Of a DNA stretch of 64,000 nt, positions 1 to 12,686 are shown piece after piece. Location: the NCBI GenBank assembly GCA_023055505.1, contig JALIRH010000018.1, positions 11,888,146 through 11,952,145 of the forward strand. The letters run 5' to 3'. How positions within the stretch are numbered: the stretch's first letter is position 1; each line of letters starts with the position of its first letter. The stretch is from Callipepla californica brunnescens. Its lineage: Eukaryota > Chordata > Aves > Galliformes > Odontophoridae. The translations under genes were made by a program, and so were the position numbers. The notes under the pieces were generated by a model. That model did no database searches. It was not told where the DNA came from and saw only the letters and a list, made by a program, of their open reading frames with translations.

Positions 1-1362
1 TCACATCATGGTGCATTTTCATTGTTAGTACTGCTGCGCTTAGACACTAACCTTCTGAATAACACTGACAAAAATTTTGCACTGAAAAACTTGTTTGTGT
101 TAAGAGACCATTATCAAACTGTTCTCTGAAACATACAGTTAATATATTATTTGGAGCTTAATTAAAAAATAGATCCTTGTGTTGTCCTCCTTTATAATTC
201 CTTTCCCCATTTTTATTGTGTTCTGCCACCTTCATTCTGCTCTTTGACAGTAAAGTACGACCATCTTGCTGATGTGCTGATGATATTCCATACAACCTGA
301 GGCACGTACCTTCTAATTTCTTCAGGCTCTGAACACCTGACATACATTTTTAAAGAACAAGAAAGGTCAATCTATTATCTTATTATTCTCTCTGTATTTG
401 GATGGTAGCTGAACAGCTACAGTAAAAAATCCAAGATTAAACACTTAACCAGAGACTTTTATAGTTTCTTAATATTGTCTTTCATTTTTTAATTTGTCTT
501 GTCATCTGATTAGTTACTCTTTATGAGATGTACATTATTATGAGTACATTATTTATCTGATTCTATTTATCAACAGTGAGAGTAACAGACTTGTAATTTT
601 TGTGCTACGTTTTAACAGCATGCCTGGAGAACTGTGAAATTGGATTAATATTTTCTGTTCAGAAAGATTATAAAGGAAGAAGGAATTACTTTTGGAGTGA
701 CCTACGTACATGTGTACACATGGAAAATAGTGCAGAAAAAGGGGCAGAGTGCTGCGGAAGAAATACCTGAATATAATCACAGTATATATATTTTTTTTTC
801 TTGTTTTTAGTTTCTCCTTCATAGAACCCTCACATCAAATCTGTAGAAGTATTATTCTGTCAAACCAAATCATCAGAAAATCTGCAGTAGAGAAGGAGGC
901 ATGAGCAATAAAATATAATTTCAGGAGAAGGGTCACAGTGTAACTGCTCACATGTATTTCTCGTACAAATGTACAATACACAATCTTGTTAAATCTCATG
1001 GGTTTCTTTTGTTTGTTTTTTGTTTTGTTTTGATTTGTTTTGTGTATGGGTGGGGATGTTTGTTTGCCTTTAAGTAGAGAAATTATCTTCATTATGTTAC
1101 AAAATAAACAAAAAGACTATAAGACTGAGCTTCCTTTGCAATAGGTTCAAATGAGAACTACTTCTGTGGAAACACCATTCATTTCTAAAAACACCAAATA
1201 TTTCACACAATGAAGTATATCTGAACCAATTTTATATTCTGAATGCTGTAATAAAGAGATGTTGTTATGACAAATTTACCTTAAGACAAATATTAATTCA
1301 TAACAAATCAATTAAATAATTTCTATCTTTCGTCTATACAAGTTTTAAAAGTGAATTGTACT
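1..1362. other. AT-rich sequence, no gene seen
   Basis: No coding region, RNA gene or recognisable repeat was found. Open frames are short (at most 89 codons) and of low complexity. A GTTTT-rich stretch lies near 1005-1045. The sequence resembles ordinary avian intergenic or intronic DNA. Confidence 0.6.
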
Positions 1363-1919
1363 TAGGTTGCTCTGAAAGTAATGCTTCCTTTTTATTTCCA
1401 TGGAAACTGCAACAGATACAAAGAGCACAATTAACATTGTTTGATAGAGCAAATTCTCAGCTCCAAAATGCTATTTTTCAACCTAGTTACTACTGTTAGC
1501 TATGTATTTTTACCAGCAATGAACAAGAGTTTACATGCTGTACTCATAAAAATCTGCATCAGCAGAGGTGATCAACTGTTGCTATCACAGCTGCTGAAAT
1601 GCATCACCCACCACCTCATTGTGCTCAGCCCCACTGTTGGGTCTCCATAACTATTCAGCAACTGTCAATGAACATCAGTTGGTGCCATCATTTTTTTCTT
1701 GATGAGGAATTAAATGACACACCTTTGCTTCATAGGCACTTTCATGTCAGAGATAATTTTTTCAGACTGCCCCTCTGCTGCCATGTGTCACATGGCAACA
1801 GAATGTGATGGGATAATGATGGGAAGGGTCAGCCTCTACTGTCATACCACCAAAATCTGCCTTTGATATTGTGGGCCGACATAATAAAACAGGAGGTATT
1901 ATTTTTGAAGCACTCCTTG
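1363..1919 (-). mobile_element. Non-autonomous mariner-type DNA transposon (copy 1)
   Basis: The left end reads TAGGTTGCTCTGAAAGTAAT and the right end is its imperfect inverted repeat (GGAGGTATTATTTTTGAAGC, 1892-1911), as expected for mariner terminal inverted repeats flanked by a TA target. On the minus strand, from about 1762 downward, the sequence encodes a degenerate transposase N-terminus (MKVPMKQRCVI, then a stop), which resembles the start of the helix-turn-helix region of mariner transposases. The element is about 0.56 kb, against roughly 1.2-1.3 kb for an autonomous mariner, and the DDD catalytic core is absent. It is related to the copies at 5273 and 21280. The chicken mariner families (Galluhop/Mariner1_GG type) are the likely source; the exact family was not checked. 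Confidence 0.85.
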
Positions 1920-4900
1920 TGATAATCAGATCTTGTTGTTTTTCACTTTAAGTGCTGCCTTTAAAAGAATATTGGAAAAAATTCTTCTTTGCTTTGCAAT
2001 CAACACAGACATTTCATTCTTATACCTTAAGCATCCTGGCTATGCACAGAACAGAGACATTCAGTGTCATGTCATTGCAAACACAGCTATCCTTTCTTGA
2101 CTCAAGGCACTAGCAAATAAATAGACTGCAGGTGACCGTTACTATAAAAAAGCTAATCATAAAGTATCTGTTTACCTTTATTGTTTTACCCTGTGCTTTC
2201 CACTTAGAATGAGGTCATAGCTAATGTGAATAAATATGAAATTTCATAGTAAATAATGACTTGGGGGTGGGTCTCTGTGGAGTGATAGATAGCTAACAAA
2301 TGTTTAAATGAAGCTATGCAGCTTTAATAAAAAACAGCTGATATGGGATGTCCCTACTGTGATGTGATTAATGGAGATGCCCTTCAGAGAAATTCTGAAG
2401 TGGTACGCAGAGATTTAAGCTGTGTGACTCTCATTAATGCCAATGACAGTTAAACAGCTAGATCACTGTGTAGCTCTTCAAAATGTAATTTTGCTTCAGC
2501 AAAGGTTTACAGTGTATTTTATTGTGTTTTAAGAACTAAGCATTTGAAAGGAAACATTTTATTCAAATTTGGTTCTTCAAAATGTTAGTTGAAATTTTCA
2601 AGCTTGGATATAATTTTCCTAAATTCCTGCTGTTGCTCTAAAATCCAAAATGTCAAGATTGCTGAACAACATCTTCCTCAGCTGAAATCAGTGCAAGCTG
2701 TATTGTCGACAGAGTTAATTATAAAATAGTGCACAACTTTTGTTTTTACTGGAAAATATTGAAACTAAATGAAGACACAAGAAATATAAAACACACAGAA
2801 TAATGACAGCCAGGGTTGAGGAGATTTCCCTCTCTGTCTTCTCCACTACTGTTATTTCTTACTGTTTTCGAGTGCTGTAGTTTGGAACATACTGATTTTT
2901 AATGGAACAGCTAGCTAATGATCATCCTAGCAGAAAAATATACTCAAATAAAGAGAAGCTTTTTAAATTTCATACAACGTGCATGGATGTAGTGATACTG
3001 ACTTAGTAGTAATTGTTTATAGAGGAGTTACTGATCCACATCTCAGCTAACATAACAGACAGGGTATTTAACTCTCCTTTTCAACATTTTGATTGTAGGG
3101 AAACAAACAAACAAAGAAACAAACAAACAAAACACCCCAAAAGAAATAAACCAACAACTGACAAAGAAACAGCGACATCCCAGCATTTATAATCATACTC
3201 ATTTTTCTCTGCATTTTGTTCTTTAATTATTATTATTATTTTCCCTGTTACATCTTTTAAGCTGTTCTCATACAAATCTCATGGAGAGATATGAATTCAA
3301 CAATAATTAAAATAGTCCCCATTTATATTCAGTTGAAAATTGGAAGGTTGTATAAATGCTTCAGAAATTAGAAAGGTTGTATCAGTACTTCCTCGCACTA
3401 CAAAGAAGGATAAGAAGCTTTGACTTTTGTGGCATTTTTGGGGGTATCTGGGGAAGTTTTAGACTCAAAAAGACAAAAAACATGGAAGCTGCTATCTCTG
3501 CTTGGCCTCAGCTAGACAATCTGTCTGCACCCAGCCATATGATACTATCAGTCTCCCAGGCAACCAAATCCTGTTTTCAGAGTCTGATCGGTTGTGTTAC
3601 TATTGCCTTTTTAAATCAATTCCATCCTTGACTGCTCAGTGTGCCTTTTGGGTACAGTTGCAATCATTCATTACATTCCTCCTTTGATACACTGTTGATC
3701 ATCCCTGATTTCCACTTCCAGCTCTGGCTTGGATTTACTCCAGTTTGTTCTACTTTAAAAGGTTTCATTTATAGAATTTATAGTAAATATATCCTCTGTG
3801 TTAGTAAATTCCTGATTCTGCTGTCACTTGGAACATAAGACTTACCTAATGTTCCTTTGTGCACAGGTAATCATGGATTATAAAGTTCAAGGAAGTGTGA
3901 TCTACTTGAACAACTTAATATAAAAGTTAGTACAGGGAGAAGTGTTGTCTCAGTACCATGATGATTTTATTCTTTCTCCTTTGTTTAGTTCATTTCTTAT
4001 TAAAATTCTAATTTGAATTGTTTAGTTGACTTGTTTTTTTCTTTTTGGTTCAACTGCCTTGTATCCATTTTGATTACAATAGTTTCATTCTCGCTGTTTT
4101 TCCCAGAAGTTATTGTTTTCACAAATTGTGATAAAATTATTTGAGAAACACTTTAATGCAGATGGAACAGATGAAATACTATTCTGGCATAAAAAAAATG
4201 AACTGTAGGCTTACCATATCTCAAGATGCAAATGAATATAAATCAGTGAATACATTATTTTCAAGCTGAAGAAAAACATTAGAGAAAATCCAAGTTGTTA
4301 ATTGACTTCTTTTGAGTTGAGTATTGCAATATAATAGGTGCTATATTCTCATGCTATATAAATGGTAATAATGAATCCTGACTATTCAGATTTCATGTTT
4401 TTGTACTGTACTTGACAAATGATATTAGCAACATATTTTTGTACTAATAAATTGAGATTTTATCATATTACTCATAAGAAATAAAGGAACAAAAAAAACA
4501 TTATTCTTAAATATTCATGAACGTTTTTGATTTCAAAAGAATTAGACAAATTATTAGCAAATATATTAACAGATCTTCCAAGGTTCTGTGGTTAACACAG
4601 TGCCATTATTGCAAAGATTAACTTTATTTTTCAAGAGTAACAAGCTGCATGCTACATTGGGACAATGTAACAAAACTGGTGAAGAATACAATATGTTTCA
4701 AAATAATGAAAATATTCATTTTATTCATTTAGTATAATGTAAGCACAATTATCTAATTTGTGGAGAACTGAAGACAGTTCACTCTCATAACAAAAATTTA
4801 CTAACCTGAAGCAAATAAGCATACAACCTTCCAGCAGCCCAGCACATTTATGAAGAAGTTTATTCTGTGAGCTACTGAAAAACACCCAAAGGACAGAAGA

Positions 4901-4929
4901 ACACCCAAAAGACAACACAGTCATTGGTC
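1920..4929. other. AT-rich sequence with an AAAC-rich tract, no gene seen
   Basis: No recognisable gene or repeat family. An (AAAC)n-like tract lies at 3102-3133, and a short TTA repeat at about 3224-3240. Open frames of 91 codons or fewer (for example 3356-3631) show no protein family I recognise. At 4883-4910 the motif AACACCCAAA occurs twice in close tandem. Confidence 0.55.
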
Positions 4930-6500
4930 AGTGCCAAAACAAGTTTATGAGGAGAAAGTCCTACTTCACAACATTATTTTCCTTTCATAACAAGTTTACC
5001 CAACTAGTAGACCAAGGGAAGCCAACTGATGTTTTTGGATTTAACCAAAACTCTCAATTCTGTTTCTCACGGTCTCCTTCTGTACAAAATGTCCAGCATA
5101 CAGTTTAACCAGAATTTAATGTAAAAGGCAAAAATTCCCTCAAATGGTTATAGTAAATAGACTTACATCAGACATCTAGTCAATAGTGGAGTTCCCTAGG
5201 GCTCACTTTTAGAGGCAGTTCTCCTTGATGATTTTATAAAAGAACTGGATAAAGGAATCAAATACGTATACGTAGATTTCTCCAAAAATAATGCCTCCTT
5301 TTTATTTCCACAGAAAGAACAGCAGATACAAAGATCACAATAACATTATTTGATAGAGCATATTCTCATCTACAAAACACCATTTTTCAACATAGTAACC
5401 TCCTTTAGCTATTCATTTTTGCCAACAATAAACAAGAGCCTACATGCAATTGCTATTGATGAAAAACACTGCCCACACCTCACTGTATTCATGTCCACTC
5501 TTTAGTCTCCATATGTGCAGCAATTACTGATTAATGCCAATGGGTCATATTTTTTCTCATGGTGGAATTCAAAGACACACCTTTGTTTCATATGCACTTC
5601 CATGCCGGGCACCACTTTCAGACTGCCCCTCTGCTGCCATGTGTCACACAGCAACAGCATGTAATGGGATATTGGCAGGAAGGTTTAACCTCTGCTGCTG
5701 TACCACCAACATTTATCTATGGTATTATGGATGAACTTAATAAAATAGGAGTTATTACTTTTGTAGCAGCCATCATAAGTAATTTTGCAGATGATTCTTA
5801 ATTAAGGAGAAGCTGTTGACTCCCTCAAAGGCACAGGGGTCTTGCAATGAGATCTTGTAAAATTAGAATTTTTGTTAATCACCAACTACATAAAATTTAC
5901 CAAGAGCAAGTAAAGGAGAAGAAACTGTAGATATATGTAAAGGCCAGGGTATGAGAGACTAGAGAGCAGCTCCATGGGGAGGGATTTGTCCGTAGATTGC
6001 TGCTGATGGCAAGTTGAATGTGGGCCAGCATTTTGCCCTGTCAGCCAACAGGACTAATTCTACCTCAGAGTGCATCAGACACAGCATTGCTCACTGGTCA
6101 ACGGATCTACTTCAGTGTGGCCTAACCTAGAGTACAGTGTGTAATCTTGGGTGCTACAAGGTCTGGAGGTGGTAGGCATATGATCAGTGTCTGTTGTTAC
6201 TTCATTTGTTCAGCCTTGAGAAAAGGAGAGTGAAGAGTGAGATTTTTGCTGTCTACAGCTTCCTTTTGATGGGGATCACAGAGGCAGGTGCAAATCTCTT
6301 TGCTGACAGTGATAGGACAAAAGGAATGAAGGTGCATCAGAGTAGCATCAGGTTGGAAGTTAGGAAAAGGCTCTTCAAGATATTGGTTGGAACAGGCTCC
6401 CCAGAGTGGGGCTCCAAGCCTGCCAGAGTTCCAGAAGCATTGGACAATGTGCATAGATATATGGTTTAATTTTTAGGTAGTTCTATGTGGGATTGTCTGC
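4930..6500 (+). mobile_element. CR1 LINE fragment (ORF2), interrupted by a mariner
   Basis: This is an old, decayed copy of the CR1 ORF2 reverse transcriptase and C-terminal domain. Before the mariner, 5190-5265 reads as SGVPQGSLLEAVLL-like residues, matching the CR1 RT block SGVPQGSVLGPVLF, and 5025-5080 matches the segment around RT motif A. After the mariner, 5780-5800 reads NFADDS, the position of the FADD active-site box. The frame then decays, but LEYS (about 6129) and LFSLEKRR (6210-6230) mark the usual C-terminal blocks. Around 6465-6500 the 3' UTR begins (GGTTTAATTTTTAGGTAGTT) and is then lost, so the ATTCTRTGA tail is missing. Many stops and frameshifts make it a dead fossil. Confidence 0.85.
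5273..5777 (-). mobile_element. Non-autonomous mariner-type transposon (copy 2), nested in CR1
   Basis: The left end TAGATTTCTCCAAAAATAAT and the right end (TTATTACTTTTGTAGCAGCC, about 5753-5772) form imperfect inverted repeats bounded by TA. Minus-strand coding from about 5603 downward reads MEVHMKQRCVFEF, a mariner transposase N-terminus without the catalytic core. The element sits between the RT block SGVPQGS and the FADD block of one CR1 copy, so it jumped in after that CR1. Its length, about 505 bases, is close to the other two copies, so all three probably descend from one internally deleted, non-autonomous subfamily. Confidence 0.87.
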
Positions 6501-8626
6501 AGACAAATATTTTGAAAATTTAATGATTTTAATTCCTTTCAGAAGTGAGAAAAACTGTTTTGAATGATCTAATGAACTACTGAAAATGAGGAAAAAATGA
6601 AAGAATGTCATATGCAAAATGAATTGTTGATATATCATTGGATAAGCAATTAGTCTAATTTGCAGATTTACAGTATTCCAAATGTTAAGCAGCTTGAAAC
6701 AATTTGTTTTGATATTGTTGACAAGATCATAGTGTACTATTTCATGTTTTGAAGACCAAAAAATGGAACAGATAACAATGGTTGCTTTAGTATCTTTACT
6801 GGATCCCTAATTTTTTCTGAAACTTGTGCAAAATTTTATACTACAGAGGTTAATATGGATATTATTAAGAGAAGCCATTGAAGCTATTTCTGCTCTCCCA
6901 CTCAGCAGTTCTGTTCTGTGTTGACTTCAGATTAGTATTTTTAACTATGTAATTACTGAAATTAATTCAGGTCTGTTATATTTCTAGATAAAACCAAAGT
7001 ATAAATTGAGAAGGTATTAATCTATCAAGAAATATATATATATAATAGAAATAAATACTAGTGGAAATTGATCAAATATTTCATGCTATTATGCAGTTTT
7101 AAAAATTAGAAAAATCAGTTTTCCCTGGTAAGTGTATTTTATTGTGTGAATTCATGGGAAATATTTAAACATAACAATCTATATAGCAGGTTAATTTGCT
7201 GTGATTTAGGCAGCATATACAGTGGGAAGGAATGTTGTAGTAACTGCTGGCTTTAACTGTGCTTACCAATGGAATTATTATACAAAAGCTCTACATATTT
7301 CTATACAGTGCTGCTCTTTCATGTTTTCCAATTACATGGGCATATCAGAGTAAATTTTGCTCTTTATATATGTATACAAAATTATTGTAGTAAATTAACA
7401 ATATGTGAATTGGTTTATTTCCAGTAGCAAGTTAGTTACCTGATAGACCTCCGAGACTCTGAATAATCTTGATGCTTGTACCTAAGGCTAATCTGTAGAA
7501 TGAAAAACATCATACAGGGATATGTTCTTCAAAACTGCTCTCTTGAGCTAAACTAAGGTGGAACATAAACATTTTTGTTTAGTTTTGAGCTGTTTTCTGG
7601 AGTAATCAGTAGCGCTTGAGGTAAATACACATACAGTCTGAATATCATTCACTGCTGTCATTTCTTAACAGCAGTAAGAATGAGACTGAAACAAGTTACT
7701 CTTTTTCTCCATCTTATCAAGACCCTCAAAACCTATCCTACAAGCCTTGGATCATTTTGTACTGCCATATGTTCTCATACAGTTCCCCAGAGAAAGAAAT
7801 CTACAAAACAAAACAGATAAAAGCAAAAGAAAACCTAACTTCTTAAGTGAGTGATACATAATCAAAATTTCATTTCAGGATTTGAGTACAAATGTACAAT
7901 TGTTAGAAAATAAACTGGATTTTTACAAATTGCCTTTAGTGCGAGAACTTAGAAAACATTTACTTCTAGCTACAGAGCAGTAATATCCATTGAGGAATAA
8001 ATTTAACTACTTCAGTATACATCTGACTTCACAAATTCACATATTTCTTAATTGCTCTGTCTTCTCCTTATAACTGACTAGTAGGAAACCTTTGTGTTAT
8101 TATTTGGTGGTGTTTACTGTTCTAACAGCAACAGTAGCATAAAATCTATTACAAAGTAAAAAGTTATCAAGACAAGAAAAAGTCAGATTGTTTATGCAGA
8201 ACAAAGACAACTATACACTTGGTTATATGTGTAATTTTCTTGTTCTAGTAACAAAAACACGAGAAAGCAATTAAAGCTAAAATAATGCATGCTGGCATAA
8301 AATGCACTGCATTAGTAAGTCTGATTTGATGAGGTAAGCTGTGGAAGACAGGAATGTACTGAACTTCTAAAAACATCTGGACTCTTATATGGATAAAAGA
8401 ACATACAAATTTCTATTTGTTATTGCTGAAAAAATATTGGACGTGATCTGGTAGTCCAGATTCAACTAACTAGTAGCCATTAGAAAAAAACAGCAAAATC
8501 ATGAACAGATAAAATTTATTAATATTCTTGTTTTCTAGAAAGGTAATAGTTTGCTATAAGCATGTTATATTAATTACTATTTGGCTAGCTCCAAATTATA
8601 GGTGGGAGAGTAGGTTCTTTAATATA
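6501..8626. other. AT-rich sequence, no gene seen
   Basis: No gene, RNA or recognisable mobile element. The stretch includes a short TA run at 7032-7043. No open frame of 60 or more codons was found. Confidence 0.55.
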
Positions 8627-9343
8627 TGTATACCCAGTGAGAGATTAAGAAACAATGGTTCAAATATTGGTCTGACCAGTTTATTACAAATCTTAATCAG
8701 GTAGATGGGGAAGGGGAGAATGTACACTATTACCAATTAGGGTGATGGGGAAGGGAAAGTGAACAATAGAAAAGATAGGAAAGAAGAAGGAACTGGGTAA
8801 AGTGGGGACAGACACCACCAGGATCCAGCAGCAGTGCTATTATTGCTTGCTGTTATGATGGTCCGAGGCAAAAGCACAGGGGGAGAGCAGCAGCGGCAGT
8901 GGTCTGCCTTGGGCAGCAAGCAGTTACCAGGAAGAAGCAGCAGGGTCCAGGAGGAAGCAGCAGGTCTCAGGTAGCTGGCCCAAGGCAGAGAGTCCATCAA
9001 CATGCAGGGATCAGCTCTTGAGACTTCTGATGGAAGAACACACAGCCTCATGGTTGTTGATCCCTCATTTATCCTCTTTTATTCCTGCCTATGTGACATC
9101 CCTGGGTGCTTGGGTAAGTGTCATGTGAGTACCGCCTGAGATGGCTATCTCCCTCCAGATTAGACCACACAAAAGACTGCTCCCTGGCCATTGAGCTGCT
9201 GCTTATCTCCCTCTTGTTGCCCCTGGCCTTGTCCATCTGTGTCCCTCAAAGGATTTCTCAACCCTTGGCCAGGACTTGCTTTGATTGTTCCTCAGCAAGC
9301 TTTGAGGCAATGGCATAAAAGAATAGCCTCTTACACTATTACA
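8627..9343 (-). mobile_element. Solo LTR of an endogenous retrovirus, antisense
   Basis: Read on the minus strand, the segment starts TGTAATAGTG and ends in CA, with a higher GC content than its flanks. A TATA-like AATAAAAG lies at 9083-9076, and a polyadenylation signal AATAAA at 8685-8680, followed by the ACTGGTCAGACC-type sequence seen near avian LTR 3' ends. No internal retroviral sequence is seen on either side, so it is a solo LTR left by LTR-LTR recombination. TATA and polyA signals are about 400 bases apart, giving a long R region with a 104-codon open frame (9051-8737). I do not see a clear target-site duplication, so the borders may be off by a few bases. The family was not identified. 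Confidence 0.7.
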
Positions 9344-9759
9344 GACAGGATGCAGAACCAAGATCTCCAAACTACACTTGTATTTAAAAAACACAGCAGA
9401 GTTCATGATATTTCTGTCACAGCTAGTATTTCCATGTGGTGAGCTACTGCGATTAAGAAAATTAACTGACAGACAACGTCCCTATGTTAACCAGATACAT
9501 TCTAATCTAGAATAGAAGGATTAAAATTATAAAATAATAATAGAAGCATTAATGTTTAACATTAATAATGTTAAAGATTACATACACCAGTATTTCCATT
9601 TGTATTACAATTGGTCAAGATAAATGTGATAATAATGGTGGGGAAAACATACTAATTTAATCACCTTGCTTCTTCACTGCATACCTTTTATCTTCTTCTT
9701 GGGGCTCATAAAAGGAAAGTTCTGTTTCACTAACTTGATATTCTTGATATTCTTGATAT
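9344..9759. other. Unique AT-rich sequence with a 9-bp tandem repeat
   Basis: No gene seen. At 9734-9760 the nonamer CTTGATATT occurs three times in perfect tandem, immediately before the CR1 scrap that follows. Confidence 0.6.
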
Positions 9760-9890
9760 TGACATATTGGACAAAGGGAGGTGGTAGATGTAGTTTATCC
9801 GAATTTCAGAAAAGCTTTGGATATCTTCTGTCACAGTATCCTTCTGGACAAATTAACCAGCTGTGAGATGAGCAGGTACAATGTAGACTT
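9760..9890 (+). mobile_element. CR1 LINE scrap (RT domain)
   Basis: The frame from 9778 to 9885 stays open for 36 codons and reads EVVDVVYPNF, then ILLDKLTSC. This is the CR1 reverse-transcriptase segment around motif A (usually VVYLDFSKAFD). The conserved catalytic aspartate of motif A is replaced by asparagine (AAT). Both ends are lost; the piece has no 3' tail and is an internal fragment of an old copy. Confidence 0.75.
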
Positions 9891-9995
9891 TACAAGCCTG
9901 TTTGCGTTTTAGAGGCAGTTGGGTAATATACTTCGGTATTTTTGAGTCATGCCTACATTGGTCTGAGAATTTGACTCAATTTGTTCTAGCTTTAA

Positions 9996-10137
9996 CCTCT
10001 CCTCTCCTCTCCTCTCCTCTCCTCTCCTCTCCTCTCCTCTCCTCTCCTCTCCTCTCCTCTCCTCTCCTCTCCTCTCCTCTCCTCTCCTCTCCTCTCCTCT
10101 CCTCTCCTCTCCTCTCCTCTCCTCTCTTCTCCTCTCC
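9996..10137. repeat. (TCTCC)n pentanucleotide microsatellite
   Basis: About 28 head-to-tail copies of the pentamer CCTCT, with a single T interruption near the right end. All pyrimidines are on the plus strand. It creates artefactual open frames on both strands (poly-SSPLL and poly-RGEERR), which should not be read as genes. Perfect homopurine/homopyrimidine arrays of this length are expected to vary in length between individuals. Confidence 0.97.
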
Positions 10138-12246
10138 CACTTCTTGTGACCTAAAATGCTTTCAATGCTCTGTAGAGAGATCTCAATGTTCAGTTTTGTT
10201 CTGTCATCAGAAAAATCCTTTCCACAAGCAATGAACACTACAATATTCTTTGCCAGTGGCACATAGCAAAGTCTGTTTTCTCTGTAGCCTGAAGTGTTCT
10301 TTCTCAGGCAGATCAACAGTTATCATTTTCTTTTCTGTAACTTGTTCTGTCTTGCTGTTTCATTCAGTTATGTGACAATCTCATTTCTTGACATGACTGA
10401 TGGAACTAGGCATGATGTGTCACATCATACACAGTAATAGCTGACCAAAACAGAGATTGCTTGATTTCAAAAATTACAAGCTTCTAGGCATAGTCTGAAG
10501 AAGAAGAAAAACATGCTTCTCTTGTTTATAAGCTTTGAATACTTTCTGGACATGAGTTTTTGGAACTGTGTTTTACATTGAGTGTACAGGGAATGGCACG
10601 GAATTTCTCGTACTAGCTTCAGTTCACTGATTATCTTAATAGAGAGATTGTTAGGTCCCTTAATGTGAATATTATATTAAAAAGACAAATTTGAGGGATA
10701 ACTCATCTTTTTGTGAAAATTAAGATAAATTATTGCATAACAGATCTTTATTTTTAATGAAAAATCATTTCTCAGAGTGATTCTGAAAAGATGCTGAAAT
10801 ACAAATCACAAAACTATTTTCTTTAGTAGATCACTTCCTTACGTATCCTTACTTTACATTTTTGCAAAAAAATTCAATTTTTTCCTGTAAACTAGAATAC
10901 AGTCAAATGACTTAGGTCAAGGGTGTATCTGCGTAGAATAAGACAGTTTATTAACAGCTTTACTTCTGGAAAATGATATTATCTGAAACTTACTGTCCCA
11001 TAGGATGAAAATGTAAAATAAGGATATAACACCTTGTGCACTCAAAGTAAACATGCCCTCAGCTGTATTAACTATGTTTATTTCTGTGTATATGCGTAGT
11101 GATATGTAAATTGTCCAGCTGAGGCAGCGAAGTCTTCATGGTCAGGGACGTATAGAAAAGAAAAAAAAGATTTTCTAAGAGAGGAAAACAATATCCTAAT
11201 ATAACCTTTGTAAATTTCTTAAAAAGTTAAATATGGGAAGTATTTTCAGTCAGTGTATCCTGTAAGAGATTTAAGTTATGAAATATTTTATCGCAACTTT
11301 ATAACCTTGACCAGCTTCCTATGAAGGAGCATGTCTCCACATTGCATGCTGAAAGAAAGATAATTCATTCAAATTACCTGCATTGCAGCTGAGCAAATGT
11401 TAAACTCCTCTGAAATCCTATGACATTTAATACTGTCTCCCAGACATATAGAAGGCAAGTTGTCACAAGATCATATAATTCATTTCTCATGCACAATGCT
11501 GGAGACAGAAGATTACTGTCAGTACTCAGTACTCCAGTTTTTATCATTTTCTAGAACAAAAGACACATTTTTTTTCTTTCTTTATTTTCTTTTTTTTTTT
11601 TCTCTCTCTCTATTCATGGGAGTTAGACAGTAAGAGCTTTGTCAGCCTTTTTTGGCCATGAACCTTAAAGAATTCACTCAGTTTAACAGCCTTAATATCT
11701 TTGCAGCACTATAAATAAGGATCTGTTTTCCCAAGGTAAGCAGCTTTTCAGGAGCAGGCACAAAAGAGAAATGAAATAAAGAGAAAACAAACAATGATAG
11801 TTTAAACTGGACGATCACCAGATTATTCCTTTTGACACTGAGGATGTCAGCTTGCTGTAAATTATCATTGCACTGAAGAGGATTATATTTTACATACACC
11901 TAAGTAGTTAAGTAGAAAAATTGCATTGCATCTTGTTTAGCAACACAGGGTACATTATTTTATAAGATTTATCAGGTTATTATAATTTAATGAGGATAGA
12001 CTTGGAACACTCTTGACAATTGTTCCCCTGCAGTAATTTATGTTTCAAAGTGAAATTCATGGAGCAGATGGATGGCAAAAAATTTTTCTATTTTCTTGAT
12101 TCTCCAAAAAGGCCACTTGCTTTACAGGAAACATCAATGTCCTTCATGACCTCTTCTATTCCTGTACTTATTTACTTCCCTGTACAACATAAGGTCTGAT
12201 GTGGTCAGTGTGTTCATTTTCATGACCATGCTTCAGTCTTTCTCTC
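10138..12246. other. AT-rich sequence, no gene seen
   Basis: No recognisable gene or repeat family. A pyrimidine run lies at 11568-11610. The longest unassigned frame (11899-11678, minus, 73 codons) shows no family I recognise. Confidence 0.55.
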
Positions 12247-12686
12247 ATGAGCACTGTTGTTTGCTTTCCAGTAGTGATTCCCCTTAGAGCATCAGGGCTT
12301 CAGCACTGCTACAGGCTTCCTAACATTACAGCCCTGCAAATGTCAAATGTTGTTCCAGCAAAGCCTGCTGGCACAGTGGCATTCATTTGCTTGGATCTCC
12401 CCACTCTGGGCTCTTTTGAGTTTTCTCTTCTTCTCTCTGCCCTCAAGAGCATGATGCTTGGCATACTTCCCAACCCTGCAATAGTAATGCCAGAAATGGA
12501 ACAATGTATTCTCAATAGAGCTGGTTCCACAAGCTGCTCAAGGGCCCTTATGAGGCCAGCAGACCATAAAGCTTTAATAATTTTGCTAGAAATATAGTTC
12601 TTATCAACGAGGAAGCAGTAACTGCGTATTTCAAGCACTTTTTCTGGATTTATAATAGTGATTTTTATTTTTTTTTCTGTGTGCAA
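12247..12686. other. Overlapping antisense ORF pair, unassigned
   Basis: A plus-strand frame (12247-12597, 116 codons) and a minus-strand frame (12686-12309, 125 codons) overlap over nearly 290 bases. The segment is richer in GC than its flanks. I do not recognise either translation. The plus frame has hydrophobic stretches (for example FEFSLLLSAL near residue 57), and the minus frame has a basic cluster LLRAERRREN. There is no visible repeat signature. It could be a decayed processed pseudogene, an unrecognised mobile-element fragment, or chance. It is listed because it is the longest two-strand open region outside recognised repeats. Confidence 0.25.

Noticed and set aside
9902..10316. Open frames of 110 and 135 codons on both strands
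   Set aside because: They are produced by the TCTCC array; the repetitive SSPLL and RGEERR peptides have no independent support.
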